A stretch of 64,000 bases of DNA from Schizochytrium sp. TIO01 (lineage: Eukaryota > Sar > Bigyra > Thraustochytrida > Thraustochytriidae). Under the pieces are notes generated by a model, which was given only the letters and a program-made list of their open reading frames with translations, was not told the DNA's origin and made no database searches. A program made the position numbers and the translations under genes. Location: contig SMSO01000025.1 in NCBI GenBank assembly GCA_004764695.1, positions 1,225,102 through 1,289,101 of the forward strand, read 5' to 3'. Below, piece after piece: positions 41,401 to 52,108 of this stretch (positions are counted from its first letter, which is position 1; the number at the start of each line of letters is the position of its first letter).

Positions 41401-44400
41401 GCTTCGCACAAGTGAGATCCTAGGATTGATATTGTCCTCTCGATTCTATTCTTTTTCTCTTTTTTTAAAAGGAGTGCTCATAAGTTTTCTCGATTAGTTT
41501 CTTTATCTCTCATCTACTTCCAAAGCGCGTCATCAGTGCACTATTTCCCCATTCACTCTGCCAGGCAACGGATGATCCGTCACAGTACGCAACAAACAGA
41601 CAAGCTATCGCGAAGTTGGCCATGCAGACGGAGCGCCTCTTCGTCTCTAGTCTTCTTGACGCAACGCCGTGTCGAGCTTCTCCTGGAGAACGCCGCAAGT
41701 CAGCTTTCTGAAACCTACCTACCTGAATATCAATCAAAAGGCCTTCTCTTTTTTCTTTTCTTTTCTATAGTTATCCTAAAAACTAAAAACACTATTTTAC
41801 TAAATAAATAAAAACTAAAATTAAAAGAGAAGACAGCGTGAGATTCCAAGAAAACACACTTTGGCTCCAGTTATACAGACAAACTAATTGTTTTTTCATT
41901 CTCTCAGAGACTGCTTCTTTTTCCGCTTAGTAGCAAACCCCTATCTGGCTATACTGCCGATAGTAGTAAGACCCAGTCCCTCTTTTGTAATGCATACTTA
42001 CTGTTTCTTTGCTAAGTTAGAGTCGATACGTACTCATAGAACTGATATATGATGTGAAACAAAGTTAGACAGAAAAGAAAGCGGGAAAGAAGGAGTTACT
42101 GGGTAGGCTGGGCTTAGCATTAATGTTAGGACCTAGTAGTCCTTTTGAAGGAATGGAAATGGCGCAACGAAGCAAGCAAGCGAGGAGGAGGACCGCCACC
42201 TTTAATGTGCGAGGTTCCGGCCGCTCTCCGCGAACTGTGAAAGGGCGCACTGCCAGACCTACGTGTGAGCGCACACAAGGACGACGACTTGTTCTCCGCA
42301 AAGTGCTGCGAGATACAGCCAGGGACAACAAAGCTTCACATGAGCGTAAAACGAACTTTTCAGAGGTGAACTTGGTACTTCTTTCGTTTCGCCTTGGTGC
42401 TCCTGCTGGTTCATCCTTGGCGACAACAGCGTCTCCCCTTGACTCGATGCCTTTCTTGATACACAACAGAAGTCATCTTGGCTGGGAGAAGTAGTTAGTT
42501 ATCTCCACTTTGACTGTACTTAATTCCCCATCGAGTTGAGTCGTTGGTTGGGTCCCCACATAATCTGACCGTTTTTCTTCCCCAGAGGTAATTGTGGACG
42601 AGATTGAGATTAACCAGTGCAGCATCGATGCTACACTGCCTGGGAGCCTTTATCATTGTACGTAAAGCACTAGCGATCCACTTTTAGAAAAGAAGGGGAA
42701 AAAAAAGCGCGATGGATGGTTGGCAAGGTGGGGCCCCAGTCAACGGAAGAGGAAAGAAACACACGTACACAACTAGCCAGGTATAGGCGGACAAAGGCGA
42801 TGCTGTATCGAATATCTTTTTTATCTTGAGGAAGAGAGCAAGTTGATTCTTTGACTTGAATGAGGAGCGAAGGTCATTCATTGCAAAGGACTGGCTGGAT
42901 AATTTTGATACTCACTCTTTTTTTTTTTTAAATAAACCTATAGCTAGTTATGAGCTGTTGCGTCCAAGTTATTTCTGCTCAACGTTGAAAACACAAACGA
43001 ATAGTGCTCATTCCGGAAACCTTCCTGTTGTCTTGTATTGCATTTCCCCGGTCCTATTTACTGGAAAAATGAATATGATGATTGACATTTTCTGGAGGAT
43101 AGGAGGACTCTGGTCTTACTTGTTTGTGAGCATTAGGTAAAATAAGTTCAGCATGTGTGATCGATCTGCATGGATGGAATGATGAATTATAGTATGGCAT
43201 GAACACCTGGAGTAAGTGTACAAGCTATTTCCTCACGAAACAGTTTACGGAAAAGCCGCTACATTGTCACAAGAGGGATAACTCAAGAAATGAGCTTTCT
43301 ATTCTGATGGAAAGCCATGGTTGCAAACTTTAACCTAATACAGCTCATCTAAGTCGGTAGGCAAAGGATTTCATGTAAAGCTCTTCAATCTATGTACCTT
43401 CTATTTCATCTTTCCTTCCATTCTTCGTTGCAACTGGTTTGATCATAACAATAATTTGAGGGTACCTTGTAGCACTGGCTAACAGAAACTGTTATAGACA
43501 ACAGTGGCGCGAGTCTGAGATTGAGTATATCTGACCAAGAATGTTGAGTGCTCATCGAAACTGCGGGCCTCTCCTCTCAATCGCGCTTTGAACATAGTTT
43601 CCGACCAAGTTAAAGGACTTTAGGAACTCTGCCTGTCAAAGAAACCGAGTAATACTAGTACTTGATACCTCACTTGCCATACCTTCTGTCTTCTGTTGGC
43701 GCTATCGTCTTCATAGCTTTGACTGTTTACGATGGGAACTGAAGCATGATTTAAAAAAAGAAAAGAAAAAAAGAACAACGTTCGATGATATATATTGTGA
43801 TACAGCACACCTCAATTCAATCTGTGAGGAACGCGATTTAGTCGTAAAAAATTACCGTGCGAATAAACTTGCATGAGTTTATGCTGAAATCCAAACATGT
43901 GAAGGTGTTCAAATTGGCTACTAAGTTGAAACATGAATACACATATATATAGAGAGTGAAATCACAACTAACGTTTGATAACCAGTCTGGACGTAGACCC
44001 CTGCACGCGGTTCGTGGCTTCCATACCAAGATTATGGTTGTGAACGTCATACCAACGCTGCATAAGACTTTGAAGGCAGTAAATCATGGTTTTCCAAACA
44101 TAGAAGAAGCAGATGAGATCATCAATCGAAGGGTAATGAGGGCAATTTCTTACCAGAGTCCTTAGCACAATAAACATTTAGAACTATTTTATGGTAAGAA
44201 GTAGAGACTCACAGATACAAAAGTAAGAACAAGTAGACTCAAGAGATAAAACTACACTTAAATACAAAGGACAAAAACAGATTCAATAGTTGAGAAAACA
44301 AGTCAGTCTAAGCTCTTCAGCTCTAGATCAGGCCCGTCTTAGTTTCCAAATTATAACATGAAACAGTCCAGTTTTGTTTTGTCTCCAAGATCAAGACACT

Positions 44401-44769
44401 GCTAACTTTGAAAGACTAAGATTACAATGTCTTTTAAAGTCTCTATCATACTTCCCAATCCACCCGCCTTCGCCTACCAGACAATGCGTGGATGACCAGG
44501 TATAAGCTTTACGTAGCAAATATACTTGTTTGTTTTGACAACACTGTATTTCAATTGTTGAGATTAACTTCAACTGCACATTATTGTAAAGCTTTTTGGT
44601 TGATTGACTGGGTTTTACTAATTGCTCTCAGATTGGATAATTAAGATTCCGCCAAGCTAGGATACGTCAGGATCTCCCTCGGATTCAGATGGAATTTTTG
44701 AAGATATATTATGTTAAAGACAAAGTAATGAATGATATCCTTGCGAGGTCAATGAGACTTACGAACCTC

Positions 44770-45190
44770 GCATCAATACTGGGCATGTTAAGGTGGCTCG
44801 GTGTAAGTGCTAGGATCTCTAGTCGAAGGAACCAGTTGATAAAACATCTCCAGAGCTATAGGCGTTCCATTGTAAGACCTCAAGGACATAGGAATAGAAC
44901 TAGACCATCGCACCTGAGTGGTTGAGACCCATGAGCCAAACGTACACGTACACGTTCGGCGGAATTCAGTGTGAAAGGATCTGAATTGCTGGTGGTAGAG
45001 ATGAGTTAAACTAACCTCGCCAATTATTTGTAGCACAAACCAAGTATGTTTTGGTCCATATAATAATGTCATCAGTCTGCCTTGTAATCAATCCAATTCC
45101 AAAGGCAGATCGCTAATTCCAACATGTCTTCATCAAGCATCTTGCATACATCTTCATAGTCAAATTCAAGCTTACCAAATGTATCTTTCA
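44770..45190 (-). repeat. Decayed repeat family, copy A (inverted)
   Basis: Read on the minus strand this segment matches copy B at 47380-47790 in order: GCTTGATGAAG, then TTAGCGA-CTGC, then a tail with TACAATGGAACGCC and GTTCCTTCGACTAGAGATC. The tail translates as YNGTPIALEMF...LVPSTRDPSTY, compared with YKGTPRTLAI...LVPSIGDLSKY in copy B. Stops and shifts elsewhere indicate decay. Confidence 0.6.
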
Positions 45191-46989
45191 GCAATAAGGA
45201 ATATGATCGATCGTCCTAGGGAGTTGGTATTTACTACACTGCCACTTTTTATACGTGTTGATCTGGACTCTTTTCTGCGTGTATTTCATAGGTCGATACG
45301 CGCTTGTTTATGCAATGGCTCTTGCGGTTGCTGACACTTTTCTTTACTTGCTACAAGTAGAGAACCTGAGGATGGATATTAGGCATTTAATATCAGCTCT
45401 TGGGCAAGGCTTCGTTTTTTTAAGAAACACGAGATTTGGTAAGTCTTCTAATAAAAACATTTGAAAATTCTACTATTTTCTTCAGAAATAACATTGCCTA
45501 GAAATCATTTCACTTCGAGTTTTAGTGCGAGTTATAACTCAGCTCGAGGGTATAATTGCAATGCATATGCTTCTAGTGAGTGAGTGGAACAGCAACGCTT
45601 TCGAACGATTATACGATGTCTTGTCCCTCTATGTTGTCTGTCTTGAGTTCAAGAAGAACCAATGTAAACAGAATATGATGAGGCGGGCTCTTTAAATGCG
45701 GCTCGGTTGCAATGGATTGCTCAAGTGTTTTTCTTCTAAAGTCTCACTATGCCCCTGGTGCATAGCTCCTCCTAGATCATAACCAGATTATGAAATATTT
45801 TTATGTTTTTTTCTCTGTACGTCATGGAATCAGCGTTGTTTGTTTCTTTCATTCTTCATTTCCAATATCGGGCTGCTGATTAGCGTCTTTGTGCCCAATT
45901 TTTGTCTTTATCCAAAAAGCAAGGCGCTAAGGATGAGATAAAATTGCAACGGGTTGACGTAAAACAACGGCTTTTAAGAGACGGCAAATTGTCTTCGGCA
46001 AGGCAAGGAGTTGCAGCTAATGATCTGATTTTCAATATAAAATGCAACACAAAGCTTGATTCGAATTATTCTGCGAAAGCGAAAGACTTGAGTGTAATTT
46101 ACGACATCACAAGAGGTTTTGTATGTATGCAGATAATTTAGCAGAAAACTTGGTTTGTCTACTTGTATACTGTCAGTTTCTTATAAACTTCATCAAGCTT
46201 CTATTTCTAGATTTTTCGAATTTCTTTCAAAATTCTTTGCTTGTTTAAAGTACACATGAGCGTCCGTCGATGTTCAAAAGGTACCGCCAATGAGTTTCGT
46301 TAGATTGTGTGCAAAAATGTTGAAAGCCAATTTAAAGTTTGACTGGGAAAATGAAACTTAGGATCTTGGAAAGCATGACAAGGCCTTAGAAGGCATTTTA
46401 CATATAGGCTTATAGAGCTAAAAATGGACTGACTCTGGAAGGAACACCCGAGTGGACTATTTGTAATTTCATTAGGAAACTAAAACATATAATAATACAA
46501 CACTCAAGGGTCAGGTTAACTGGTTACCTTAAAGCTTTAACCTTATATATTATATTAAAGTGTACTTTTATTTCTTGATTTTCCTTGATCTTTCATCATT
46601 GTACCTGATGGTCAAGGTTTTGTCACAACATTTAGCTTTGTATTAGTGCGCTGATAGTTCTGATAATGTCTTGTCTAGGTACAAAGGGACTAGGGTCAGC
46701 TATAGATTGACAGGCGGAAGGCTTGAGACTATGGCTCAGTCAATTTTGAGTTTAAGCGTTAACAATATACTGCCCTTATAATCAAGACTAAGCCTTGCAA
46801 TATCTAGGACAAGAGACTTGATGTAAGGTGGCTCAAGTTATTTTGCATGTTGATAAATATGATTAAAAACTATCTAAGTATTTGTTTTACACATACTTGA
46901 AGAGAACTGGGTTAAATCACTTTAGTAATATTTAATTTTGATTTCATGCTTATTCTGAAAAGCTTGTATATATATGCACTTGTGTTTGT

Positions 46990-47145
46990 TGCAGGCCTTG
47001 TCCTTTCAACTGTGAACCCGGCTTTCTAGTCCTAATCATACACGCACTGAATTTCTATTTGGACTTACAATGGCACGCGCAAAGAACTATATTAGTGCCT
47101 TGTCCACATATTTCTTTAATTAAGATTTCAGCGAATACTTTGATT
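46990..47145 (+). repeat. Decayed repeat family, copy C (fragment)
   Basis: It shares the tail of copies A and B (TACAATGGCACGCGCAAAGA...CTTGTCCAC...GATTTCAGCGAATAC), with more substitutions and an in-frame stop after WTYNGTRKELY. Confidence 0.5.
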
Positions 47146-47379
47146 GTCGATCTGAATGATGTGCTAAAGCGAAAATAAAGAATCTGATGTTAGTCAATGT
47201 AATGAAAGTATTGATGTGAACAATTGTTTGGTTAGGCTTTTCGGAACTACAAGGTTTCCCACAGAATAAGTGTGACTAAACGTTTTACACAGATCCATGT
47301 TGGGATATGGCTGTTTCAATGTCGTGGTAACATCGTAGTATCAAGTACTGCTGAAAGGTGATACTGATTAGCGTGAGGT

Positions 47380-47790
47380 TGACTGTAAAGATGAAGGCAA
47401 GAAGCTTGATGAAGGTTACAAGAAGGTTAATTTAAGTGTTAGCGAACTGCTGTCCTGAGGAATGAATTTCAGGACAGATGGATTCATGTAGTAATTAGGG
47501 AGATTAAGACATTCTTGAATGTGGTTCGAGATAATCGATGGGGTTAGGTTATCCAACCTTCTTCAACCATTGATCCAAGCTAAACCAAATTTGGGTGTCC
47601 GTGATGTGCATTCACACTTCTAGTTCTTGGCTTCAGCAGCCCCATGAGTCTGGCTGTCTATTCTTGTTCTAATGTAAACCTTTTCTCTATTGGGTTTTAC
47701 AAAGGGACACCAAGAACTCTAGCAATATCTTGTCCACTAGTTCCTTCGATTGGAGATCTCAGCAAGTACATAGTGGTACTTAATAACTTA
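47380..47790 (+). repeat. Decayed repeat family, copy B
   Basis: Plus-strand counterpart of copy A. Shared blocks are GCTTGATGAAG at the left, TTAGCGAACTGC in the middle, and TTACAAAGGGACACC...GTTCCTTCGATTGGAGATC at the right. Between the blocks the two copies differ by many indels. Confidence 0.6.
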
Positions 47791-48340
47791 TCGTTCTGGT
47801 ATAATTATTTAATCTTATTCTATTTACAGAATTACACAAGTTCATTCCCAAATAAGACGAGGATGCCAAAACTGAACTTGAAAGGTGCAGAGCCCATAGT
47901 TTTAGGCACTCACATACAGTCCCTCTGATGATCTGGCAATTCCTCTTCTTTACACCATTATCACTGGAATTGTTCTTTCCCTTTTCTTCTTTTGTTTTTC
48001 CGTACCAAGTTGGAAAAAAAAAAAAAGGTGTCCCATGAAATCATGGTTAATGTTGCAAAGGGTCAAAGGTGACTTTATGCACACCTGAGTTATTTCTGAG
48101 CCCAGAGAAAGCTGGCTGAAATCGAGAAACGAATCTTGGTTTTGGTAAAACAGCTACAAATTATTATATTCTACGGGGGTGTTACGAAACAAACTAAGCA
48201 AGTACCAGAAGAGAGAAGAGACGCGTGTGGGTTATTGCCACCAAAGCTTCTTTGGTTCCGAACTGAATGAAGCCATAGAGCTTTTTGTGGATTAACCTAT
48301 TTGTCGTCTCCAGTAAGGCAGAGAAAACATCATCAGAAAT

Positions 48341-48380
<40 letters not shown>
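48341..48380. repeat. (AGC)13 trinucleotide repeat, CUG in the transporter 3' UTR
   Basis: Thirteen AGC units lie 54 bp past the stop codon of the phosphate transporter gene, on its downstream side. On the transcribed (minus) strand they read as CTG/TGC repeats, so they would sit in the 3' UTR of that mRNA. Confidence 0.9.
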
Positions 48381-48381
<1 letters not shown>

Positions 48382-48434
48382 TAAGAAAACTTGATGCGCG
48401 ATAGAAACACCGCGGAACAAAGTGTTCTTGAAAC

Positions 48435-50201
48435 TTAGACCTGGGTGATGGCATCGCTGGCCGGGTTGAAGGAGGTGGCGTTGGTGTCCTTGAGGTTCTT
48501 GTTGCTGTCAGTGACCTCGACCTGAACCTTGCCGTCGTCGGAGTCAGAGAAGCTGGAGTTCTCGGCGTGGATGGCACCGGCCTTGGCGTCGTCCTCTTCG
48601 GTGTAGCCGAAGCGGCGCACAAGAGTCTCGCGGCCGTTGCGCTTGAAGTACCAGAAGAAGAATCCAAGGTGGGCAGCAACCACAACGATGAGACCAACGA
48701 TGCCACCGGCCATGCCACCCTTGCCCGCCTCAATGCCAAGGCTGACGCCGAGGACGGCACCCGGGTACACGAGGAAGAGCATGATGATGTAAAAGATGGG
48801 GAAAGACTTGTAAGTGGCAGCGAGGTCACCGAGGTTCTTGGCAGCGCGAATGGGAATGGCACGAATGAAAGGAACCGGGTAGAACATGACCACACCCAGA
48901 ACGTTGAACATCACGTGCACCATGGCGAGCTGAAATCCAGTGGCACTGTCAGAAACGAGGGAAGCGAGAACTCCAGTGAGAGTTGTACCAATGTTAGCAC
49001 CAAGAGTGAGCGGGAGCATACCTTCCACGGAAAGGGCACCAATAGCCACGAGAGGAGTGAGCACGGAGGTGGTAATGGAAGAAGACTGGACAAACATGGT
49101 TACACCAGCTCCAACGATGATGGCAAGGTACCCGTTCATGTTCAATGCCTTACGAAGAGCCTCCTCAGCGGCGCCACGAATCGCAATTCCGAGAAGCTTG
49201 ACCATGGCGAGAAGCGAGAGAATGAGGATCACAAGGGACATGACAAGAGCAATGATGCCACCCTCGCGCTGAAGCCCAGCCTGCTCAAAGACGCCAGCCT
49301 TGTTAATCTTGTAAGAGTTGAAGTGCTCGACAGCGGCAGTAAGAACTGTCTGGTTAGTAGAAATGACGCTGGTCGTGGTGTTGAACACGCAGTAGCTAAA
49401 CTCAGCCTTTGCCTTGGAGCTGCTATCACCGCACCATCCAGCAGATGCGAACTCGGACTCGGCACAGCGCTTCTGGTGAAAGACGTATGGAGTGCACTCA
49501 CCATCGTTGGAGGCGGCGTTGTTGCAGAGAACCTCGCGGCAGTAGTCGAGGGTGGGGCGGCCGGTGGCGAAGTCCTTGATAACATCCTTGTCGACGGTAA
49601 TGATCTTCTTGGAGATGGCCTCAGTGATAACCTTAAGAGGGCCTTCCCAGTCGTCGCAGTTGTCGCCAGAGCACTCCTGGAATCCTTTAGCCATGGCCTC
49701 AGTCATAAGGAAGAGGACACCACCGTTGCCGTGGTTGATGGCAGAGGAGATGAGCTCGACGGGAAGCCAGAAAACGACGTTCATGTAGTTGAACATATCG
49801 TGAACAGTGGCACCACTAAATGCGCGGCGGTACTGCTCGCGGTCACCAACGAAACCGACGGAGACCAAGGTGTTGGTGACGGAGGTACCGATGTTAGCAC
49901 CCATGACCATGGGAATGCCCTGGACAACGGGGAGAACACCGGCACCAGCCGCAGCGACAATAATCGAGGTGGTGGTGGAGGAGGACTGCACGAGCACGGT
50001 GGCGAGAATACCAACCATGAGGCCGGCAATAGGGTTGTTCACAGAGCCGAAGAGGGAGCCTGCGGAGTCACCGGCAATAATCTTGAAGGCATCACCGAGG
50101 AGGGAGAGACCCACGAGGAAAAAGTACAAGAAGAACAATACGCCGCAGAAGACGGCGAAGTTCTTCAGGACCAGCTTCCAGTCAACATTGCTGCAGTTCA
50201 T
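48435..50201 (-). CDS. Type II sodium-phosphate cotransporter (SLC34 family)
   Basis: SLC34 proteins take up inorganic phosphate with sodium at the plasma membrane. The 588-residue frame carries the duplicated family signature: QSSSTTTS (72-79) with GANIGTS (101-107), and QSSSITTS (372-379) with GANIGTT (401-407). These are the two inverted halves that form the transport core. Hydrophobic segments flank them, for example 15-35, 58-88, 316-340, 356-390 and 460-520. Between the halves a large loop (about 172-310) has nine cysteines and N-glycosylation sequons N274 and N283, as in the extracellular loop of animal NaPi-II. The C-terminal tail is acidic and Ser/Asp-rich and ends in ITQV, a class I PDZ-binding pattern. 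The ATG at 50201 is the first in frame. Codon bias resembles the Ala/Glu/Thr-rich gene and suggests high expression. The bias also leaves a full-length antisense open frame that I do not accept. Confidence 0.93.
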   Translation of the reverse strand: MNCSNVDWKLVLKNFAVFCGVLFFLYFFLVGLSLLGDAFKIIAGDSAGSLFGSVNNPIAGLMVGILATVLVQSSSTTTSIIVAAAGAGVLPVVQGIPMVMGANIGTSVTNTLVSVGFVGDREQYRRAFSGATVHDMFNYMNVVFWLPVELISSAINHGNGGVLFLMTEAMAKGFQECSGDNCDDWEGPLKVITEAISKKIITVDKDVIKDFATGRPTLDYCREVLCNNAASNDGECTPYVFHQKRCAESEFASAGWCGDSSSKAKAEFSYCVFNTTTSVISTNQTVLTAAVEHFNSYKINKAGVFEQAGLQREGGIIALVMSLVILILSLLAMVKLLGIAIRGAAEEALRKALNMNGYLAIIVGAGVTMFVQSSSITTSVLTPLVAIGALSVEGMLPLTLGANIGTTLTGVLASLVSDSATGFQLAMVHVMFNVLGVVMFYPVPFIRAIPIRAAKNLGDLAATYKSFPIFYIIMLFLVYPGAVLGVSLGIEAGKGGMAGGIVGLIVVVAAHLGFFFWYFKRNGRETLVRRFGYTEEDDAKAGAIHAENSSFSDSDDGKVQVEVTDSNKNLKDTNATSFNPASDAITQV

Positions 50202-52009
50202 CTTGGATGCTATGTGTATTATGTATGAATGAATATATGTGTGTGTTGTCTGATGTGATTGATTGATTGATCTGATATAATTTGCGGTGTTCAGAAATCC
50301 CAGAGATACTACCTACACCAGGAAAGGAATACTGATCTATAGAGCGCCCGTTGCGTTTGCGTAGGGCTGCGTCTGGTCGGGTGTTTGCTGGTTTGCTCCA
50401 GCTGAATTTGGGGTTTGCTGCTAGCCTCACGCCGGCGCACCTTCCCTTTTTAGCTTCTTCTCTTTATCTGAATTCTGTTCAAAGTCTCTGAAAAAACTCG
50501 CAACTCGTCTCACAGGGCTGAATCGCCACATCTCGCAATCGCTAGGACTCCCTAGCCGCCCGCTAACCCACAAGCGCTTTCAACATTCTTTTTAACCCCC
50601 GTTCGCACAGAGGGTACAAGGTGGCAATCTTTCCAATTTCGCCCAGAGGGACTGTGAGGAAGGAGAAGGGCCTCAAAGGCCGCAGAGAGGGCCCTCTTCG
50701 GCTGGCGATTGGTCCATTTCCTCGCACTCCGAGGTGCAGAGAGCGGCGGCTTCGCTCCCTTTAAAGCATCTCTCCGAGCGATTCTATCCACCCAAATGTG
50801 CGTTTCGTGGGCTCTCTGCCACTAAAAGCAAATTCATTTATTTATCGACTTTTATTTGATCATGAAAACCACACAAACAGTACAAAGCCAAAAACTTATG
50901 GTCGAAACTAGTAATGAAAAAAGAAAAGAAAAAAGAAAAAGAAAAAAGAAAAAGAAAAAGAAAAAGAAAAAAAACAGAGGGAAACCAAGTTAGTTTCTTT
51001 CTTCTTCCTCCGCAAATACTTCCTTTTAGTGAGGGGGGCAGGCGCTCTTCCTTCCTGCGCGCGCATTTCCCCATCGCCAGTGGAGAGCGAATCTTCTCTC
51101 ACACGCGGTTCGGGCCTCATGCACTCCTACCGCGACGCCTACCGCGACGCCTACCGGTGCCTCACGGACTTAGCGTCGTGCTCCAACTTTCTCGACAACT
51201 CCTTCTTCTCCATATCTTCGTTCTGACGTACCTTTTTTCTTAGTTTCCTTTTTGGTAAAGAAAGTATTTTCCCAAAATGAGATGAAACCAGAAAAGACAA
51301 CCTGAAGTTTTAGAAAACCAAATAAAACTTCGTTTCGTCAGCCTGCATTCATGAACGAACTCATGAGTGCCGCTCTGCTCCACGTCGGAAACCGATTCGC
51401 GGAGTTTCAATCTGTTCGAAATCACAGCGACTTTGCAGATGACCAATTCATTCATGCGTTCGTTCATTCATTCATTTCATCGACCAATCGATTCATTGGA
51501 CACTGAGATATGATTGTATGGGGTGGAGACGGCTCGTGCCTGTCCAGACAGTGAAGTAGGAATAAAGCGTATAGGGTGGTAGCAGTGCCACCCTACTCTA
51601 ATCTATAGCAATGCGCCTCAGCCTTAGCCACTGCCTAAGCAGGTGCTACCAGGTGATTCTTTTTTACTTTAGTCACTACGCCTAGGTTCTATGACTTAAG
51701 GAACTTCGATTATTTTAGCAGTTCAATTTGAAAAAAATAAAATTAAAAAAACTTTCGATTTTGATGAAGAAAGAAAGAAATTGAGATTAAGAAAGGCCCC
51801 CGCAAACGTTAGGAACGTCGGTGTCGCACATCGCGTGTCCACAATATCAACTTCGCGAGCCTTAATGTTGCCTCGCAGAGAGGATAAGCGCGGCTCGTGG
51901 CAGCTCGATTCTCCGCCGTTCGTCTGGAGGACCGCTCTACAAGATTCGAGGCCGACGCAAGGTCGTATCGCTTGCGGAAGCTCACCAGTGGCCCACCCTA
52001 CATCATGTG

Positions 52010-52108
52010 ACACAATGAATGACACAATGAATGAACGAACGAACGAACGAACGAATGAATGGATGGATGAATGAATGAATGAATGAATGAATGAATGAAT
52101 GAATGAAT
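52010..52108. repeat. GAAT/GAAC tetranucleotide repeat
   Basis: Mixed GAAT, GAAC and GGAT units over about 100 bp. Similar GAAT arrays recur at 54103-54180, where GAAG variants appear. Confidence 0.9.

Larger units (their letters stand above)
31899..43000. other. Gene desert with GC-rich islands and microsatellites
   Basis: About 11 kb without a gene I can support. The sequence alternates between AT-rich stretches and GC-richer islands of about 400-500 bp (near 34.1-34.6, 36.0-36.4 and 39.1-39.45 kb), where frames are open on both strands by composition only. Simple repeats are dense and listed separately where long. The first few hundred bases must carry the promoter of the Ala/Glu/Thr-rich gene on the minus strand. 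Confidence 0.55.
43001..48340. other. AT-rich gene-free region with decayed repeat copies
   Basis: About 5.3 kb with few microsatellites, unlike the flanking deserts. Open frames are short. Three related degenerate segments lie at about 44770-45190 (minus), 46990-47145 (plus) and 47380-47790 (plus), described separately. A poly-A tract is at about 48012-48026. No intact gene was found. Confidence 0.55.

Noticed and set aside
42065-42494. Overlapping frames of 123 and 133 codons on opposite strands
   Set aside because: Both are open because of local composition, neither shows a domain, and neither is flanked by convincing splice sites.
44960-45090. A DDIIIWTKT-like peptide in repeat copy A, suggestive of a reverse-transcriptase core
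   Set aside because: Only nine residues match, the frame is broken on both sides and copy B lacks the motif at the same place. A profile search of the consensus would be needed.
45902-46141. A 79-codon plus-strand frame reading LSKKQGAKDEIKLQRVD
   Set aside because: It starts at TTG, has no ATG in front, lacks a neighbour exon with matching phase and lies in the AT-rich region with decayed repeats.
48567-50228. A 553-codon open frame antisense to the phosphate transporter
   Set aside because: It mirrors the transporter frame over its whole length. The transporter avoids Leu TTA/CTA and Ser TCA codons because of strong codon bias, which removes antisense stops. The antisense product shows no domain.
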